Positions 11,284 through 23,065 of a stretch of DNA of 64,000 bases are shown here, one piece after another (position 1 is the stretch's first letter; each line of letters starts with the position of its first letter). Under the pieces are notes generated by a model. It made no database searches. It saw only the letters and a list, made by a program, of their open reading frames with translations, and was not told the DNA's origin. The position numbers and the translations under genes were made by a program. Origin of the DNA: Scalesia atractyloides (taxonomy: Eukaryota; Streptophyta; Magnoliopsida; Asterales; Asteraceae). The stretch is taken from assembly GCA_947069175.1 (NCBI GenBank), contig CAMTDV010000019.1:72973358-73037357 (forward strand), read 5' to 3'.

Positions 11284-11692
11284 GAGTAAACTGTCATTTT
11301 GGTCCCTTAGGTTTGGGCAGTTTTGCCATTTTATTCCAAATCTCAAACTTTTTGCATCTGGGTCCCTGTGGTTTCAGTTTTATTGCCATTTTGGTCCAAA
11401 AGTGATTTTTTCTTCTAAAATCCTGCTATTTTATCCTTTTCCTCAGAGGCAAAATGTCATTTTAAGCATTAATATATATTATATATATAAATAAACCTCA
11501 AACTCTGCTTAAAATGACCATTTTGCCCCTAAGGAAAAGGATAAAATAGAAGGATTTTAGAAGACAAAAATCACTTTTGGACAAAAAAGGCAATAAAACT
11601 GAAACCACAGGGTCCCAGATACAAAAAGTTTGAGATTTGGACTAAAGTGGCAAAACTGCCCAAACCTCAGGGACCAAAATGGCAGTTTACTC
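11284..11692. mobile_element. Mutator-type MITE, copy 2 (409 bp)
   Basis: Same family and orientation as the element ending 20 bp to its left. Inverted-repeat ends are GAGTAAACTGTCATTTTGG and CCAAAATGGCAGTTTACTC, with a perfect 9-bp target duplication taatggttt (11275-11283 and 11693-11701). The sister LTR reads gtaatgagttt at this point without an insertion, so this event postdates separation of the two LTRs. Confidence 0.88.
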
Positions 11693-12175
11693 TAATGGTT
11701 TTAGCATGATAGATTACGTTTAAAACCGTTCTATGCGCCGAAAGGGCTTTACAGTCACTTTAAAGCGTATTTTACGATATTATATGAAAACTCGGTTTAT
11801 GATCAGATTTGTAACATCAAAATATGTTAAACATGTTATCATATCAGTATCTTAATCATTTCCTAGTTCACTAATGTTTTAAACTTCCATACTTGTGTAT
11901 AATGTTATAATTAGTGCATAAAGCCATCTTTGGCCTATAATAGGCACACACAAGAGTATGACTAACATCAAAAGACTCTCGGTTCGTTAAAAGGTCACTC
12001 GGAGGCTTAGTTTGAATATGTTGACACTTTTAGTCCCTTAATTATTAAATTGTCGTTCAGAGGTTATAAAATAACATAACAACGCATTTGGTCCCTCTCG
12101 TTTAACACATGGCATACGAGGATTAGCGGGACACATGTCGGAATTTTATAGGACGGGTTTTTACGAGGTGTTACA

Positions 12176-12195
12176 TCCTCACCCCTTTAAAAGAA
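12176..12195 (-). other. Polypurine tract of element 2
   Basis: On the minus strand AAAGGGGTGAGGA abuts the LTR start TGTAACACC. This is the expected plus-strand priming site and confirms that the left LTR is the 3' LTR. Confidence 0.85.
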
Positions 12196-12960
12196 ATCTC
12201 GCCCTCAAGATTTTATTAAAAAAGATAGAGGTACTTCGTCGCATAGTGGACTCAACCTCCCATGTATATTAGGGATCTCTACAAGCATCCCATTTGACCT
12301 TTATAATAGGCACATGCTTCCTTAGAAGCTTCTTAACCTGTCGATCTTTGATCGATACCGGTTTTCCAACAAAACCGCAGGTTTTCATTAATTTGCACAT
12401 TTTTATGTGACATAGCTAGCAACTGATTGGCTAGACATTTCTTTAAATTGCAATTATGGAACACCTTGTGAATTCCATTGAGCTTCTCAAGTAAGTTTAG
12501 CTTACATGCTAGAGACTTGACACATTCGATTATCCTCAGATGGTCTTCATATATATATCTAGGGCTCAATTCGTCCTTCTTACCAAAGCACATCGCACTT
12601 TTCCAAGGTGGCTCTTTAATAATACCTTGTTCTCTACTTGGAACAAATTTTTGCGCCTCTAGTGCGTGTAACTCTTCTGCCTATCATGGGCAGCTTTGAG
12701 GCGATCACGGATTTGTATGATCTTATCTGTCGTCTCTAGGACAATCTCATGTCCTGTTAGTTGGGCCTCCCCAACTTTTGTTTAACAAACAGTGTTTGAC
12801 ACTTTCTCCCATACAAGGCCTCCAAAGGAGCAGCCTTGATGCTTATATAAAATATTATTAGTATAGGTGAACTTAACTAGGGTAAAATGGTCATTCCAAC
12901 CACTACCTAAATCGTTCCTAAGAAGGTACTTACCCTTGTAGTTGGTCGAACAAATTGTCG
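12190..12960 (-). pseudogene. Integrase C-terminus and chromodomain remnant, element 2
   Basis: Minus-strand fragments in more than one frame match the end of a chromovirus pol. A segment at 12780-12900 resembles the integrase stretch before the conserved alpha helix (WNDHFTLVKF, then GGLVWEKV). The 12333-12593 frame holds the GPF/Y-like region ending IHKVFHNCNLKKCL, and about 12200-12330 reads VPIIKVKWD and LYTWEVES, a chromodomain core. The catalytic DDE region is absent. The domain would guide integration to chromatin. Not functional. Confidence 0.72.
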
Positions 12961-12991
12961 ATCCTAGGCTGCAGATAACGGTTCTTAATCT

Positions 12992-13330
12992 TTATATGTT
13001 AAGCTTGTGGTAATCAACGTATGACCACACTGAACCGTCTTTCTTAATAAAGAAAATCGAAACTCCCAAAAATGACGAGTTAGGCTGTACAAGCCCTTTT
13101 TCCAGAAGCTCATCAGGATAATCATAGATTATAAAGGTAGTCTCAACCTCAGCTTTTGGTTCATCTAACGTCACTTGTGCCATATAAATGATACACTCGC
13201 TTTTCGAATACTTGAATGCTTTGAGTAGGGACACCCACTCAAGCAATTTCGATAATGAATATCTCCTTGAATACCATTGGCTAATTTTAGTACAATATGA
13301 CTGTTGGGAGATCCTAGTGGTTCCATGCAC
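12992..13330 (-). pseudogene. Reverse transcriptase remnant of element 2
   Basis: The frame fuses a pre-RT linker segment (AQVTLDEPKAE, IIYDYPDE) to the RT block ELLEKGLVQPNSSFLG, FFIKKDGSVWSYVDYHKLNI. Compared with elements 1 and 3 this skips several dozen residues between DYPD and ELLEKG, and nothing of the palm with the FIDD active site follows, showing internal deletions. Confidence 0.72.
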
Positions 13331-13473
13331 TAAACCTTCATACTAATCAGGCATGAAAGCAATCTATGGGACATACTAAGGTACTGCTAGTTATCATATG
13401 GCGCTTCTATCAAACTGGTTTGGCATTCACAGTTGATAGAAATCAATGAGAATAAATAAATAAAAATAAATTA

Positions 13474-13506
<33 letters not shown>
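13474..13506. repeat. (ATA)n microsatellite
   Basis: About eleven uninterrupted AAT/ATA units at the breakpoint between the gag and RT remnants of element 2. Confidence 0.9.
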
Positions 13507-13611
13507 TCGTCGTACTTCAACTGAAGGAAGAGCATGACTGATTTTTATTGATAAGATCATCCAATAAAATTAGAAGAAGCAATTTCTATGGTTTCTTCGG
13601 TAAGTTCTAAC

Positions 13612-14627
13612 TCATACATAATATCTGGAGTTCTCATGAATATATATATTGCAGGTCATCCAGTGCCTTTTGTTGCAGGTCATGCACGTAGGCTTTTCAT
13701 CATACTCTTGTTGGTTCTTATTAAATCCAGACTTGCCCTTTTTCTTAGATTTCTGGGAGTTATCCTTCTCCCTTTCTCTTTTCCCATCGGTCTCAGCTTT
13801 GACCGATTTTTGTCTCACTAAATCCTGAGTGAGAGTCAGAGCTAGGTCTAGAGCAGACCTATATGTGTTGGGCTTTGAAGCCCTAACCATTCCCTTAATT
13901 TCTGGCGCTAAGCCACCAATAAAACGAGCAATTCGTTTTGGTTCAGGGGAAGCTAGGTATGGCACTAACCTAGACAAGGATTTGTAGTCAGTCACATACT
14001 TCCGACAATCTAAATTCTTCATTGACAGAGATAAGAAATCCGTTTCTATCTTTTCCAACTCATGAGGTGGACAATAAGTTTCTTTAATCAGGTCCACAAA
14101 CTTGGACCAACTCAAATTATACAGATACACCTTTCCAGCAGACTGTACCATAGCCTTCCACCAGATTAGGGCATCGCCCTTAAATGATTGTGAAACAAAC
14201 TTCACAATGTCTTGGTCAGCGCATCCACTTATTTCAACTATGGTTTCCATTTTGTCTAACCATCTTAAGGCTTCTATTGCCCCTTTTCCCCATCGAAATC
14301 ACGGGGCTTACAGGATACGAAATACTTGTATGAACACCCATCCTTATTGGAACGCATCTTATTATGATGCTCTTGTCTCTCAGTCTTACTCCTCACATTT
14401 GAGGAATGTACCTCATTATCCCTTGGATTTGAACGAGGTATAGATGAGTGTTTCGATAAATGTTTGGAGCGAGAAGCGCTCGACTTATGTTGTCTCTCAG
14501 TATAGGCATTCATATCCTTGCCAACCTCCGTGGCAATTAAAACTTGAAGATCATTTTTATTTATGACGATATTAGCATCTGCGTTATCGTCATTATGTTT
14601 GTTGCTGGCTCCATCAGTATTTTCCAT
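13612..14627 (-). pseudogene. Gag remnant of element 2, frameshifted
   Basis: Two minus-strand frames make up one gag. The 14274-14627 frame contains a charged N-terminal part (ending CSYKYFVSCKPRDFDGEKG), and 13612-14250 continues the capsid domain (ALIWWKAM, LSWSKFVDLIKETYCPPHELEKIE, RFIGGLAPEIKGM). They are separated by a shift near 14260. The first Cys pair of a zinc knuckle (CMTC) is present but the rest is replaced by unrelated sequence, marking the deletion edge before RT. Confidence 0.82.
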
Positions 14628-16972
14628 TTCAGCTTCTTGGTACTAAACACCAATTTATATTTTGTTAGTTGGCCATTCGCATTTGATGACTCATTGTATA
14701 TTTGCCATGGTATTATTAAACCACCTTTAAGTTGGATATATAAATCCTTTGCTTTTTGGATCAGTGTGTTCAAGGTCACAACTGTTAGGGTTTGACATTT
14801 TAAATGAATATCTAGTATATATATATAACCTATGTCTCAAAGGACCATCACAGGCTTTTTAAAAGATCGGACATAGTCCAAAATTTTAGACAGTGGATCA
14901 TAAAGTCTCGTTTGTCTTTGTCGTGATGACAATTTTAGTAGCTCGTAAGCTTGTCACAAATGACTTAAAATATGGCACAAATGGCCTAATCATAAAAGAC
15001 ATATGGTTATGGCACAAGCGGCCTTGTCACTAATGGACATATAAGTTTGGCACGAAAGGCCTTGTCACTAAAGGACATTATAAAATATGGCACAAAAGGC
15101 CACGTCACAAAGGACATCAAAATACGGCACGAGGCCTTATCACAAGGACAATTTAAAATTTATAAGTCGCGATCTTATCAATCAAGAGGCTTTAAGGCTT
15201 GAACATAGTTCATCACCTTTGGAGGGTCGTAGACCACAACTGTCGTTGTCATAATTGACGATATTATATGGCCCTAGGCAAAACAATTGACATCTCAAAA
15301 GGATGTTAAAATAATAATCATCACACTAATGATAGTAGTCACGATCGTATTGATCATATTGATTATGAGGCTTGGGCATAGCCCACCACCTTGGACAGGG
15401 AACCATATGACAATTGTCATTGTCTTATTAACGATATAGCGCGTAGACGAAACACCACTAATGGATGTTAAATCATGGCCCGAGGCACTACATCACTAAT
15501 GGATGTTAAATCATGGCCCGTAGGCACTACATCACTAATGGATATTAAATCATGATCATCGTATTGATGATATAAGACGGGATCAAATTTGATCACATAG
15601 GCTATAAGGTTCGGACATAGTCCTTCACCCACACAGCTAGTGCGGTTCCTCAAGTCACACTGCCAGGAGTATTAACATTACTTGAATGCTAATAAAGAAT
15701 AATTGTCTTAAAATGGTTTAACAATGTAGCCATGATCGCATTGATCATAAAGGCTTGGAGGCTTGAACATAGTCCACAACCTTTGGAGAGAAGGGATAAT
15801 CTTCCTTAACTATCATGGTAGAAGGGCTAGTCATCCTTAACTACCAAAATTTTCCGATTAATGTGGTCTTGCCACTTAGCTAGGGTAAACCATCAAGAAG
15901 ATCTTTTGAAGACGATCGCTTTAAGCAAAGAATGTAATGAATACATATATAATAATGATAATAAAACCAAATCTTTCCATAAATTATTAGGAATTTACAA
16001 TAGTGCCTTAAATAAGACTTTTAATAACTAAGTTGCCCATGCATGGACTTAAAAGCAACACAAGTCCACATAGGGACTAAGAGGAAATATATAAGTCCAT
16101 ATAGGGATTATAAGAATAACATGTCCATGAGGGACTATAATGAAATAAGTGTCCATGAAGGGACTATTTTTAAACAAATATCCACACAGGGGCTTAAATC
16201 GAAAGATTTGTCCACATGGGGACTCAAATAAACAATTGTCCACACAGGGACTAAACAAAGAGACATGTCCATATAAGGACTCAAAGAAAAAACGAAATAC
16301 AATTGAAAGAAGGATTGTCTTGAGCCTCCTTTAATTCATTCCATGTTTTTCCTCTTCTTGGCTTTCCGCGTATAACATTAACACAAAAGGTTTCAAATAG
16401 ATAGTGTAAGAACTCCGAATCAGGATCTGTTGTAGAAGTAAAATCCAAGGTTTTAGTGGTTAAAGACCAGAATGCATCACAGATTGGAGTTTGGCAAGCA
16501 TAATCCAAGTTTAGAATTAAGAACTCGGATGTAAGAAATATGGACCATAAGTATCCACGGTATATCTTTGAAGTTGGAGACTTAGGGACCTCTGGTATGG
16601 ACTCCATATATACAGACTTTAAAATTTGAGCGTCAGGGACCTCCAGTATGGACTCTGAAGTCTGGTTAAAGGGTCTAATAGGTTTGGTTTTAGGAATAAG
16701 TTTATAAAAGGTCTTTCCTCCAAACCGGTCGCATGCTTATCTTTGCCGTAGTATGAAGCATAGCATTCCATGGCTTTGGATGTGAATAATCTCCATCAAC
16801 TGCTTCTTTGCTTGGCAACTTGTTTCTGAAAAAATAAAATCGAAAACAATGTATACTTAATGGGGATGAGAGCAATCCTATGTCAAGTCTAGACTTGGAA
16901 AGTTTAAGGAATACGCTACTGTGTCATTTGAGATTAAACACAAAAGGCTAGTGTTTAATTCACTCAAACGTT
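14628..16972 (-). other. Long leader of element 2 with minisatellites
   Basis: No conserved protein is recognised. The region 14930-15560 consists of irregular repeats of tatggcacaa/ggcc/tcactaatggacat phrases of about 40 bp. A second, tighter array at 16043-16285 is listed separately. A 108-codon minus-strand frame at 16281-16607 has no family features that I recognise. Confidence 0.65.
16043..16285. repeat. Minisatellite of small palindromes (AGTCC...GGACT)
   Basis: About eight copies of a motif such as AGTCCACATAGGGACT, spaced about 27-35 bp, in the element 2 leader. Each copy is an imperfect palindrome (AGTCC paired with GGACT), while the spacers vary. Confidence 0.8.
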
Positions 16973-16985
16973 GGCTCTGATACCA
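16973..16985 (-). other. Primer-binding site of element 2
   Basis: TGGTATCAGAGCC on the minus strand, complementary to initiator tRNA-Met, 3 nt from the LTR end at 16989. Confidence 0.92.
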
Positions 16986-16988
16986 ACC

Positions 16989-17490
16989 TGTCACACCCCG
17001 ATTTCCACGTATAACCCGGTGGGCCCGGTGGGGAATATTGTGACGTATGATAACATCATAACCAAACAACACAGAATAGCACAACGGAAGTCTTGGAATA
17101 TATAATATTATCATGACTCAATTGTCCGAAAATACTAAAATAATAATGACATACGAGTTTGTAATAATAATAATAATAATCCACAGGAGGATCAAAATAT
17201 ATACAAAAGATGTTCAACAGACTTTGGGCACATCTAAGGACTTGCAAGATCCTCTTATGTTGTTACTGAGCAGCTTCCAGTCTATTTACGTATTTGTACC
17301 TGTAGTTTAGTCATTTGAAGATACGTCAGTTTACACTGGTAAATATAATAAACCGACACATTTTGAAAACCTTTTCAAAATTTGACATAGGTGCACAATG
17401 CACGCAAAATCTTTTATACTTGGGACAATCTATATCTCATGTTATCAGTTTTACATAACTTGACAATACATACAGGGCCGAAGCTATGCT
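16989..17490 (-). repeat. 5' LTR of element 2, first part
   Basis: Closely matches 8954-9456 of the 3' LTR, including the (AAT)n tract at 17163-17181. It is cut at aagctatgct (17490) by the insertion of element 3; the sister LTR continues with ggttcatg at 9457. Confidence 0.9.
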
Positions 17491-18348
17491 TGTCACACCC
17501 CAACCAATGGCGGAAACATCTGGGTAAGTGGCACTAGGCGACCAGATTGATTTCGCGAGATCTTCCATAACAATCATTTAACATATCACAACCTGCTTAA
17601 TATCCCATACTATTAAACGTAACATTTAAACAATTATTACAAAACGGAGATTTCTCATAAAATTAATCGGGTTCGATTTCCCCTAGATTTCATACATAAG
17701 TTCCAAATCTGAATTACATCAACAAACTAACTAAACAAAACTAAACTACGCTAAGCATGCAACATCCAAGCATCCATAGCTAAAATCCTCAACATGTTAC
17801 ATATGTTAAAATACATGTCAATACAACTAAGTAAAGGTGAGCATACGAGTTTTTGTAATACTAACATAATAGAGAAGCCGTTCGCGAGATAATCTAACTA
17901 CATATCATGATACATCGAAACATTTTCACACAGATTAACATAGGCTTATTTCTCATGCTAACTACCATGAGAAGGCTCACGTGTCCATCCTTACTAAACC
18001 CCTTCGGGTGTAAGCCACACTATATTACCATACTAGCTAAGGAAGCAAGTTAACGAAAATAAGTCCTAGTCACATGTTTCTAGCATCATGTATTGAGCAT
18101 ACACAATCAGATTATTCGCGTGTGATAAACAATTTGGTTTGTGATGTGATTTTAATATAGGAACGTATGTAACACCTAAAAGTGCGTTAAAGCGAAAATG
18201 GTTCAAGTCTACTCACTGTGGGTGCGTTTAGGTAAGAGTTCGGGATCCGAGGAGAGTCGAGAAGAGCGCCGGATCAGCCTGCATACGCGAACGGAAGTGC
18301 ATCAGTCTCCGAAAAGCTGAAACGGTTAAGTTTTGGTTGGGCAGTAGC

Positions 18349-18665
18349 CAAGTTCAGGCGAACTCGTGTGTAAACACACAAGTTCGAGCGAACTTTATGG
18401 TTTGGTGGGTTGTGAGTCGAGTCAAGTTCGGTCGAACTTGATGAGTTTCTTTAGGAAACTTGTCAAGTTCTGGCGAACTTGTAAGAAAACTTCACTGAAG
18501 CGACAAGTTCGGGCGAACTTGCTTGATTTCTTGGGAAATTAGGCAAGTTCGAGCGAACTTGTGAGAAGATTGGTGAAATTGGCTCAAGTTCGGTCGAACT
18601 TGACCCATTTGGGTACAAGTTCGGTCGAACTTGACCTATTGTGCTGGTGATTCTCGAGCGAACTT
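18349..18665. repeat. Palindrome array, downstream cluster, 3' LTR
   Basis: Eight copies of an 18-mer of the form CAAGTTCGRNCGAACTTG, at 18349, 18379, 18423, 18464, 18504, 18544, 18584 and 18616, plus a degenerate ninth at about 18650. Spacing is 30-44 bp, often close to 40. The arms are conserved and the central bases vary (gg, ag, gt), while the spacers are unrelated. Confidence 0.92.
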
Positions 18666-19255
18666 GATGTTTCGGGTCCAAAATCTTGCGTTTTCTCGTC
18701 TTTTGCTGAGGAAAATCGAGTGTTCATCCCTCCAACCCTGTGCTACTGACAAACTTAGGTCGGAGAGGTCTTTTAGAGCTGTTTTAGCCATTTTACAAAA
18801 GCGTGGGCTAATCCGGCGAACTCGGGGTTCGTTCGGATTAGTCCGCTTGTGTAAACCAACATAAACGTCCTTGTGCTTCCAGATCTGGGATCTTGAATGA
18901 TAGATGCTTCGTTTCATATCAGAAGATGAACAAAACATCATCAAAAGTCCGTATTTGGTGTAGAAATCAATGTTTATCAAAGGTTTTTCTCAGATCTATA
19001 ACTTACAAGCCGAGATCTTTCTCGTGTTTGGGAAGCCTCTGCTAACACCAAACGAACTCGTATTGTGTAGATCTAAGCTTAAAACTGAAGTTTTAGAAGA
19101 AAAAGATGAAGATTTTCCTAAAAGAATGCGTTTTGATGAAAATGAAGGCTATGCCATGTGCCAAAATCGTTGTAAACCTTTGTAGATCGTTGATAAACGT
19201 TGTTGCAGTGAAATCGGGTTGATTTTTACTTAGAACACGAAGGTTTCGGGTTTTG

Positions 19256-19546
19256 AGAGCTCTGGGCGAACTTGCAGCAAGTTCAAATGAGAGGACATAG
19301 CTTGGTATTTATAGGAGAAGGCAAGAAAGTGAGGCTGGTGAGTCAAGTTCGGTCGAACTTGCATGAATTTCATGCAAGTTCGGGCAAACTTGCTTGATGT
19401 TTGAGGAATACCAGTCAAGTTCGGCCGAACTTGCTGATTCTGTGAAGAATCAGGCAAGTTCGAGCGAACTTGGGGGCAAGAGAGGGATTCTTGTGTCATT
19501 AGGCAAGTTCGGGCGAACTTGTGGTAGCCAAGTTCGGCCGAACTTG
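19256..19546. repeat. Palindrome array, upstream cluster, 3' LTR
   Basis: Six copies of the same CAAGTTCGNNCGAACTTG palindrome between about 19344 and 19546, plus an inverted half-site pair at 19264-19283. In element orientation this cluster lies just upstream of the TATA box at 19306-19314. A perfect longer palindrome, ACTTGCATGAA/TTCATGCAAGT, links two of the copies. Confidence 0.92.
19306..19314 (-). promoter_or_regulatory. TATA box of element 3 3' LTR
   Basis: Minus strand CTATAAATA, immediately downstream of the upstream palindrome cluster. The sister LTR has the same site at 27573-27581. This would be the Pol II promoter core of the LTR. Confidence 0.7.
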
Positions 19547-19951
19547 GCCCGGTGACCAAGTTTCGTTTGCCGATTTCGCGTTAAGAGTTCGTTTGGTTAT
19601 TCGGTTCGTATTAGTTAGTTATAGTAAGCGCTATAATAGAGTTTTAAGCGTTATACTTGATATAATAGTGCGATTTAGCGATTCGAGAGTGCGAGAGCGA
19701 TGCGATAGCGAGCGTAAACATAACCACAAACACACATAACACATAAATAATTTAAAACCACATAAACAATTGCGATTTGCGATGCGATGAGATTAGCGAT
19801 GCGATTTAATAAGCGATTAGATGCGATAATAACGTACAACACCATAAGTAATCAACATAAACTTTATTATAATTCGAATCTCGGGATTACAAAAGAAGTA
19901 AAGCGATAAAAACAAGGAAAAAGATAACAACGAATTTTCGAGTTGTTACAG

Positions 19952-19968
19952 TCTCCCCTACTTTAGGG
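19952..19968 (-). other. Polypurine tract of element 3
   Basis: Minus strand AAAGTAGGGGAGAC directly abuts the LTR start TGTAACAACTC. Confidence 0.85.
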
Positions 19969-19981
19969 AATTTCGTCCCGA

Positions 19982-21360
19982 AATTAAGCAGTAGCTGTAA
20001 CAAACAGATGCGGGTACTTGGCCTTCATATCACTTTCCAATTCCCAAGTAAACTCGGCACCGCGTTTGCCCTCCCATCGGACTTTCACGATAGGGATGCG
20101 AGAGCGTCGGAGTTTCTTGGTCTCTCGGTCCATGATTCCACAGGCTTTTCCACAAAATGGAGAGTCTCGTTGATTTGCATATCTTCAAGAGGTACATGGA
20201 GGTTCTCTTCGGCTTGGCATTTCTTGAGGTTGGACACGTGGAAAGTCGGATGTACGTTGTTGTGTTCCTCCGGCAGTTCGAGTCGGTAAGCCACTTTGCC
20301 GATCCTTTCCAGAATCTTAAAGGGTCCTAAGTATCGTGGCGCTAGCTTTCCTTTCTTTCCGAAGCGGACCACTCCCTTCCAAGGTGCAACCTTTAGGAGT
20401 ACGTGATCTCCCATTTCGAATTGCAGGTGCTTTCTCTTCCCATTACTTAGAAAGTGAGCCACCGGTTCAGGTACAAGATACTATCATTACCGCCTGGACA
20501 ATTAGATATCCAACCCGTAATGCGGCGTTTGTCGGCGTAACTCTTTTGGCGACTTCGAGCTTTCAAGAGATTGTCTCTGATCTGGAGGATTTTGTTGTCA
20601 TCTCTTGAATTAGCTCGGGACCGGTGATTTGTGCTTCTCCGATCTTGTGCCATGCAATAGGCGATCAACATTTTCTTCCATACAATGCCTCAAAAGAGCC
20701 ATTTGAATGCTGTATGATAACTATTATTGTACGAGAATTCAATTAAAGGTAAATGCGTATCCCAGTTACCACCAAAATCTATGATGCACGCACGAAGCAT
20801 GTCTTTGAGGGTGCGAATCGTGCGCTCAGTCTGACTGTCGGTCTGAGGGTGAAAAGCGGTACTTAGATTAAGCGTAGTACCGAGAGCGGATTGAAAGGTC
20901 TCCCATAGACGCGAGGTAAAGCGACCATCCGGTCAGAAATGATGTCACGAGGCATCCCGTGTTGACAAATGACTTCGTCGGTATAGATTCCGGCTAACCG
21001 TTCGACCTTAAAATCTTCTCGTATAGCAATAAAGTGCGCAGATTTGGTAAGACGATCAACGATAACCCAAATGCTATTGTGACCAGATGAAGTACGGGGA
21101 AGTTTAGTAACGAAGTCCATAGCTATACTCTCCCACTTCCACATTGGGATTTTGGATTGTTCAAGTAAACCAGATGGCCTTTGATGTTCAGCTTTAACTT
21201 TCGAACAAGTTAAGCATTTTGAGACGTACAAGGCGATATCCTTTCTCATGCGCGGCCACCAATACTTAGGACGAAGGTCCTGGTACATCTTGTCGGCACC
21301 GGGATGAATGGAATCTCGAGATTTGTGAGCTTCGGTCATTAGCAATTCACGGATATCATC
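19982..21360 (-). pseudogene. Integrase and chromodomain of element 3, frameshifted
   Basis: The 20863-21345 frame has the HHCC zinc-binding region (EAHKSRDSIHPG, then CLTCSKVKAEHQ) and two acids of the catalytic triad (IAMDFVTKLP and IISDR). A shift follows SDR, and the remaining core with the third acid (QTERTIRTLKD) is in another frame at 20800-20870. The GPF/Y region (LAPRYLGPFKIL, HPTFHVSNLKKC) is in the 20085-20462 frame. Another frame at 19982-20110 reads IPIVKVRWEG, AEFTWELES and KYPHLF, a chromodomain. The IN-chromodomain fusion identifies the Tekay/Del chromoviruses, known to integrate in heterochromatin. Confidence 0.88.
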
Positions 21361-23065
21361 ACGAGTAGGAATCCAAATACGATTGAGATAGTAGTAAATA
21401 CCATTAGGCTTAGATACGAGCTGAGTTTCGGCACCACATTTTCATTTCATCTTCTAGATTATTCTCGTTAAAACAAGCAAATTGAACGGAGCTAATCTTG
21501 ATTTCGAGATCATTCAAAGCTTGAGAGTCACGAACGCTATATACATAGCTTCGTCGACTTAGAGCATCAGCGACGACGTTTGCTTTTCCGGGATGGTAGC
21601 GTATCTCGCAATCGTAATCGTTGAGAAGTTCAACCCATCTACTTGGCGCATATTCAGTTCCTTTTGATTGAAGATATGTTTTAAGCTCTTATGGTCGGTG
21701 AAGACCGTACACTTGGTACCGTAAAGGTAGTGTTGCTATATCTTTAATGCAAAAACAACTGCACCGAGTTCGAGATTGTGGGTTGTGTAGTTATTCTCGT
21801 GGACCTTGAGTTGGCGAGACGCATACGCGATAACCTTGTCTCGTTGCATAAGCACACAACCAAGACCAAATGGTTAGAGGCATCACAATAAACAACGAAA
21901 TCGTCGTTTCCGTCGGGTAAAGCGAGAACGGGAGCGTTGCATAGCATACGTTTGAGAGTTTGAAAAGCTTCCTCTTGCTTGGAATTCCAAACAAAAGGTT
22001 TATCTTTATGAGTTAATGCAGTAAGCGGAACCTCGAATCCCGAAAAGTCGACGATGAATCGACGGTAATAACCCGCCAATCCAAGAAATAAACGGATTTC
22101 AGAAGCATTCTTCGGTGTAATCCAACTCTTGACGGCTTCAATCTTTGCAGGGTCGACGTGAATTCCTTGACTATTAACGATGTGGCCGAGAAATTGGACT
22201 TCTTCGAGCCAGAATTCATATTTAGAGAACTTAGCATAAAGGCGATTATCTTGAAGAAGTTCGAGGACTAAACGGAGATGACGCGCGTATTCGTCTCTCG
22301 ACTTCGAATAGATAAGAATGTCATCGATAAACACAATGACGAAACGATCTAAGAAGGCTTTCACACACGATTCATCAAATCCATGAAGACCGCAGGTGTA
22401 TTCGTAAGACCGAAAGGCATGACCACGAATTCGAAATGGCCATAGCGAGTATGAAAGGCAGTTTTAGGAATGTCTTCTTCCAACACGCTTAACTGATGAT
22501 AACCGGAACGAAGATCGATCTTAGAAAAACAAGTAGCACCTTGAAGCTGATCAAATAAGTCTTCGATACGAGGAAGAAGGTAGCGGTTCTTCATCGTGAG
22601 TTTGTTAAGTTCACGATAATCGATGCACATTCGGAACGATCCATCCTTCTTTTTCACGAAAAGGACGGGTGCGCCCCATGGCGAAGTGCTCAGGCGTATG
22701 AAACCTTTATCAAGAAGCTCTTGAAGTTGGCTTGATAGCTCGCGCATTTCAGATGGTGCGAGGCGATAAGGAGCTTTAGCAACGGGAGTAGCTTCGGGAA
22801 CTAAATCGATACGGAATTCAACACCTCGAGTAGGGGGTAAACCGGGTAAATCGTTGGGAAAGACTTTGGGAAATTCACAAACAACGGGAACATCTTTATA
22901 AGTCTTCTTTTCTTTCTCCGGGTTTACAGTATGGGCGAGGAAAGCAACACATCGCTTTTGCAAGCATTTATGTGCTCGAGTACATGACAAAAGCATCAAC
23001 TTCTTTGAGGGAGTTTCACCGTATACATGAAGTTGATCACCACTTGAGAGAGGGAAACGAATCAT
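21361..23065 (-). pseudogene. Reverse transcriptase and RNase H of element 3, frameshifted
   Basis: RT begins in the 22361-23065 frame with GFIRLSTSPWGAPVLFVKKK, FRMCIDYRELNKLT, KIDLRSGYHQL and MPFGLTNTP. A shift at about 22363 separates it from the catalytic VFIDDILIYS, which starts the 21744-22364 frame. That frame continues through the thumb (EVQFLGHIVN, FLGLAGYYRRFI) into RNase H (VVYCDASNH), where another shift occurs near 21870. The rest of RNase H is scattered over 21420-21870 in other frames. It would perform reverse transcription and removal of the RNA strand, but is not translatable as it stands. Confidence 0.88.

Larger units (their letters stand above)
8954..12175 (-). repeat. 3' LTR of element 2 (3222 bp with MITEs)
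   Basis: In element orientation it starts TGTAACACCTCG at 12175 and ends CGGGGTGTGACA at 8954. It aligns with the split 5' LTR (16989-17490 and 28075-30510). Relative to that copy it carries two MITEs (10858-11692) and lacks about 1.3 kb corresponding to 28953-30240, which holds the presumptive promoter. The short frames in it recur in the sister LTR as non-coding repeats. Confidence 0.88.
17491..19951 (-). repeat. 3' LTR of element 3 (2461 bp)
   Basis: In element orientation it starts TGTAACAACTCG (19951) and ends TTGGGGTGTGACA (17491). It contains two clusters of 18-bp palindromes, a TATA box between them, and a GCGAT-rich tract (19680-19830). The apparent 60-115-codon frames at 18460-19560 are repeated in the other LTR and contain palindrome translations, so they are not called as genes. 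Confidence 0.92.

Noticed and set aside
9023..17247. Pair of similar 62-codon frames (9023-9211 and 17056-17247, minus)
   Set aside because: They lie at equivalent positions of the two LTRs of element 2 and include an (AAT)n translation (poly-Tyr); not genes.
18349..18665. CRISPR-like array
   Set aside because: Repeats are 18-bp palindromes with irregular spacers inside a plant retrotransposon LTR; no cas genes and eukaryotic context.
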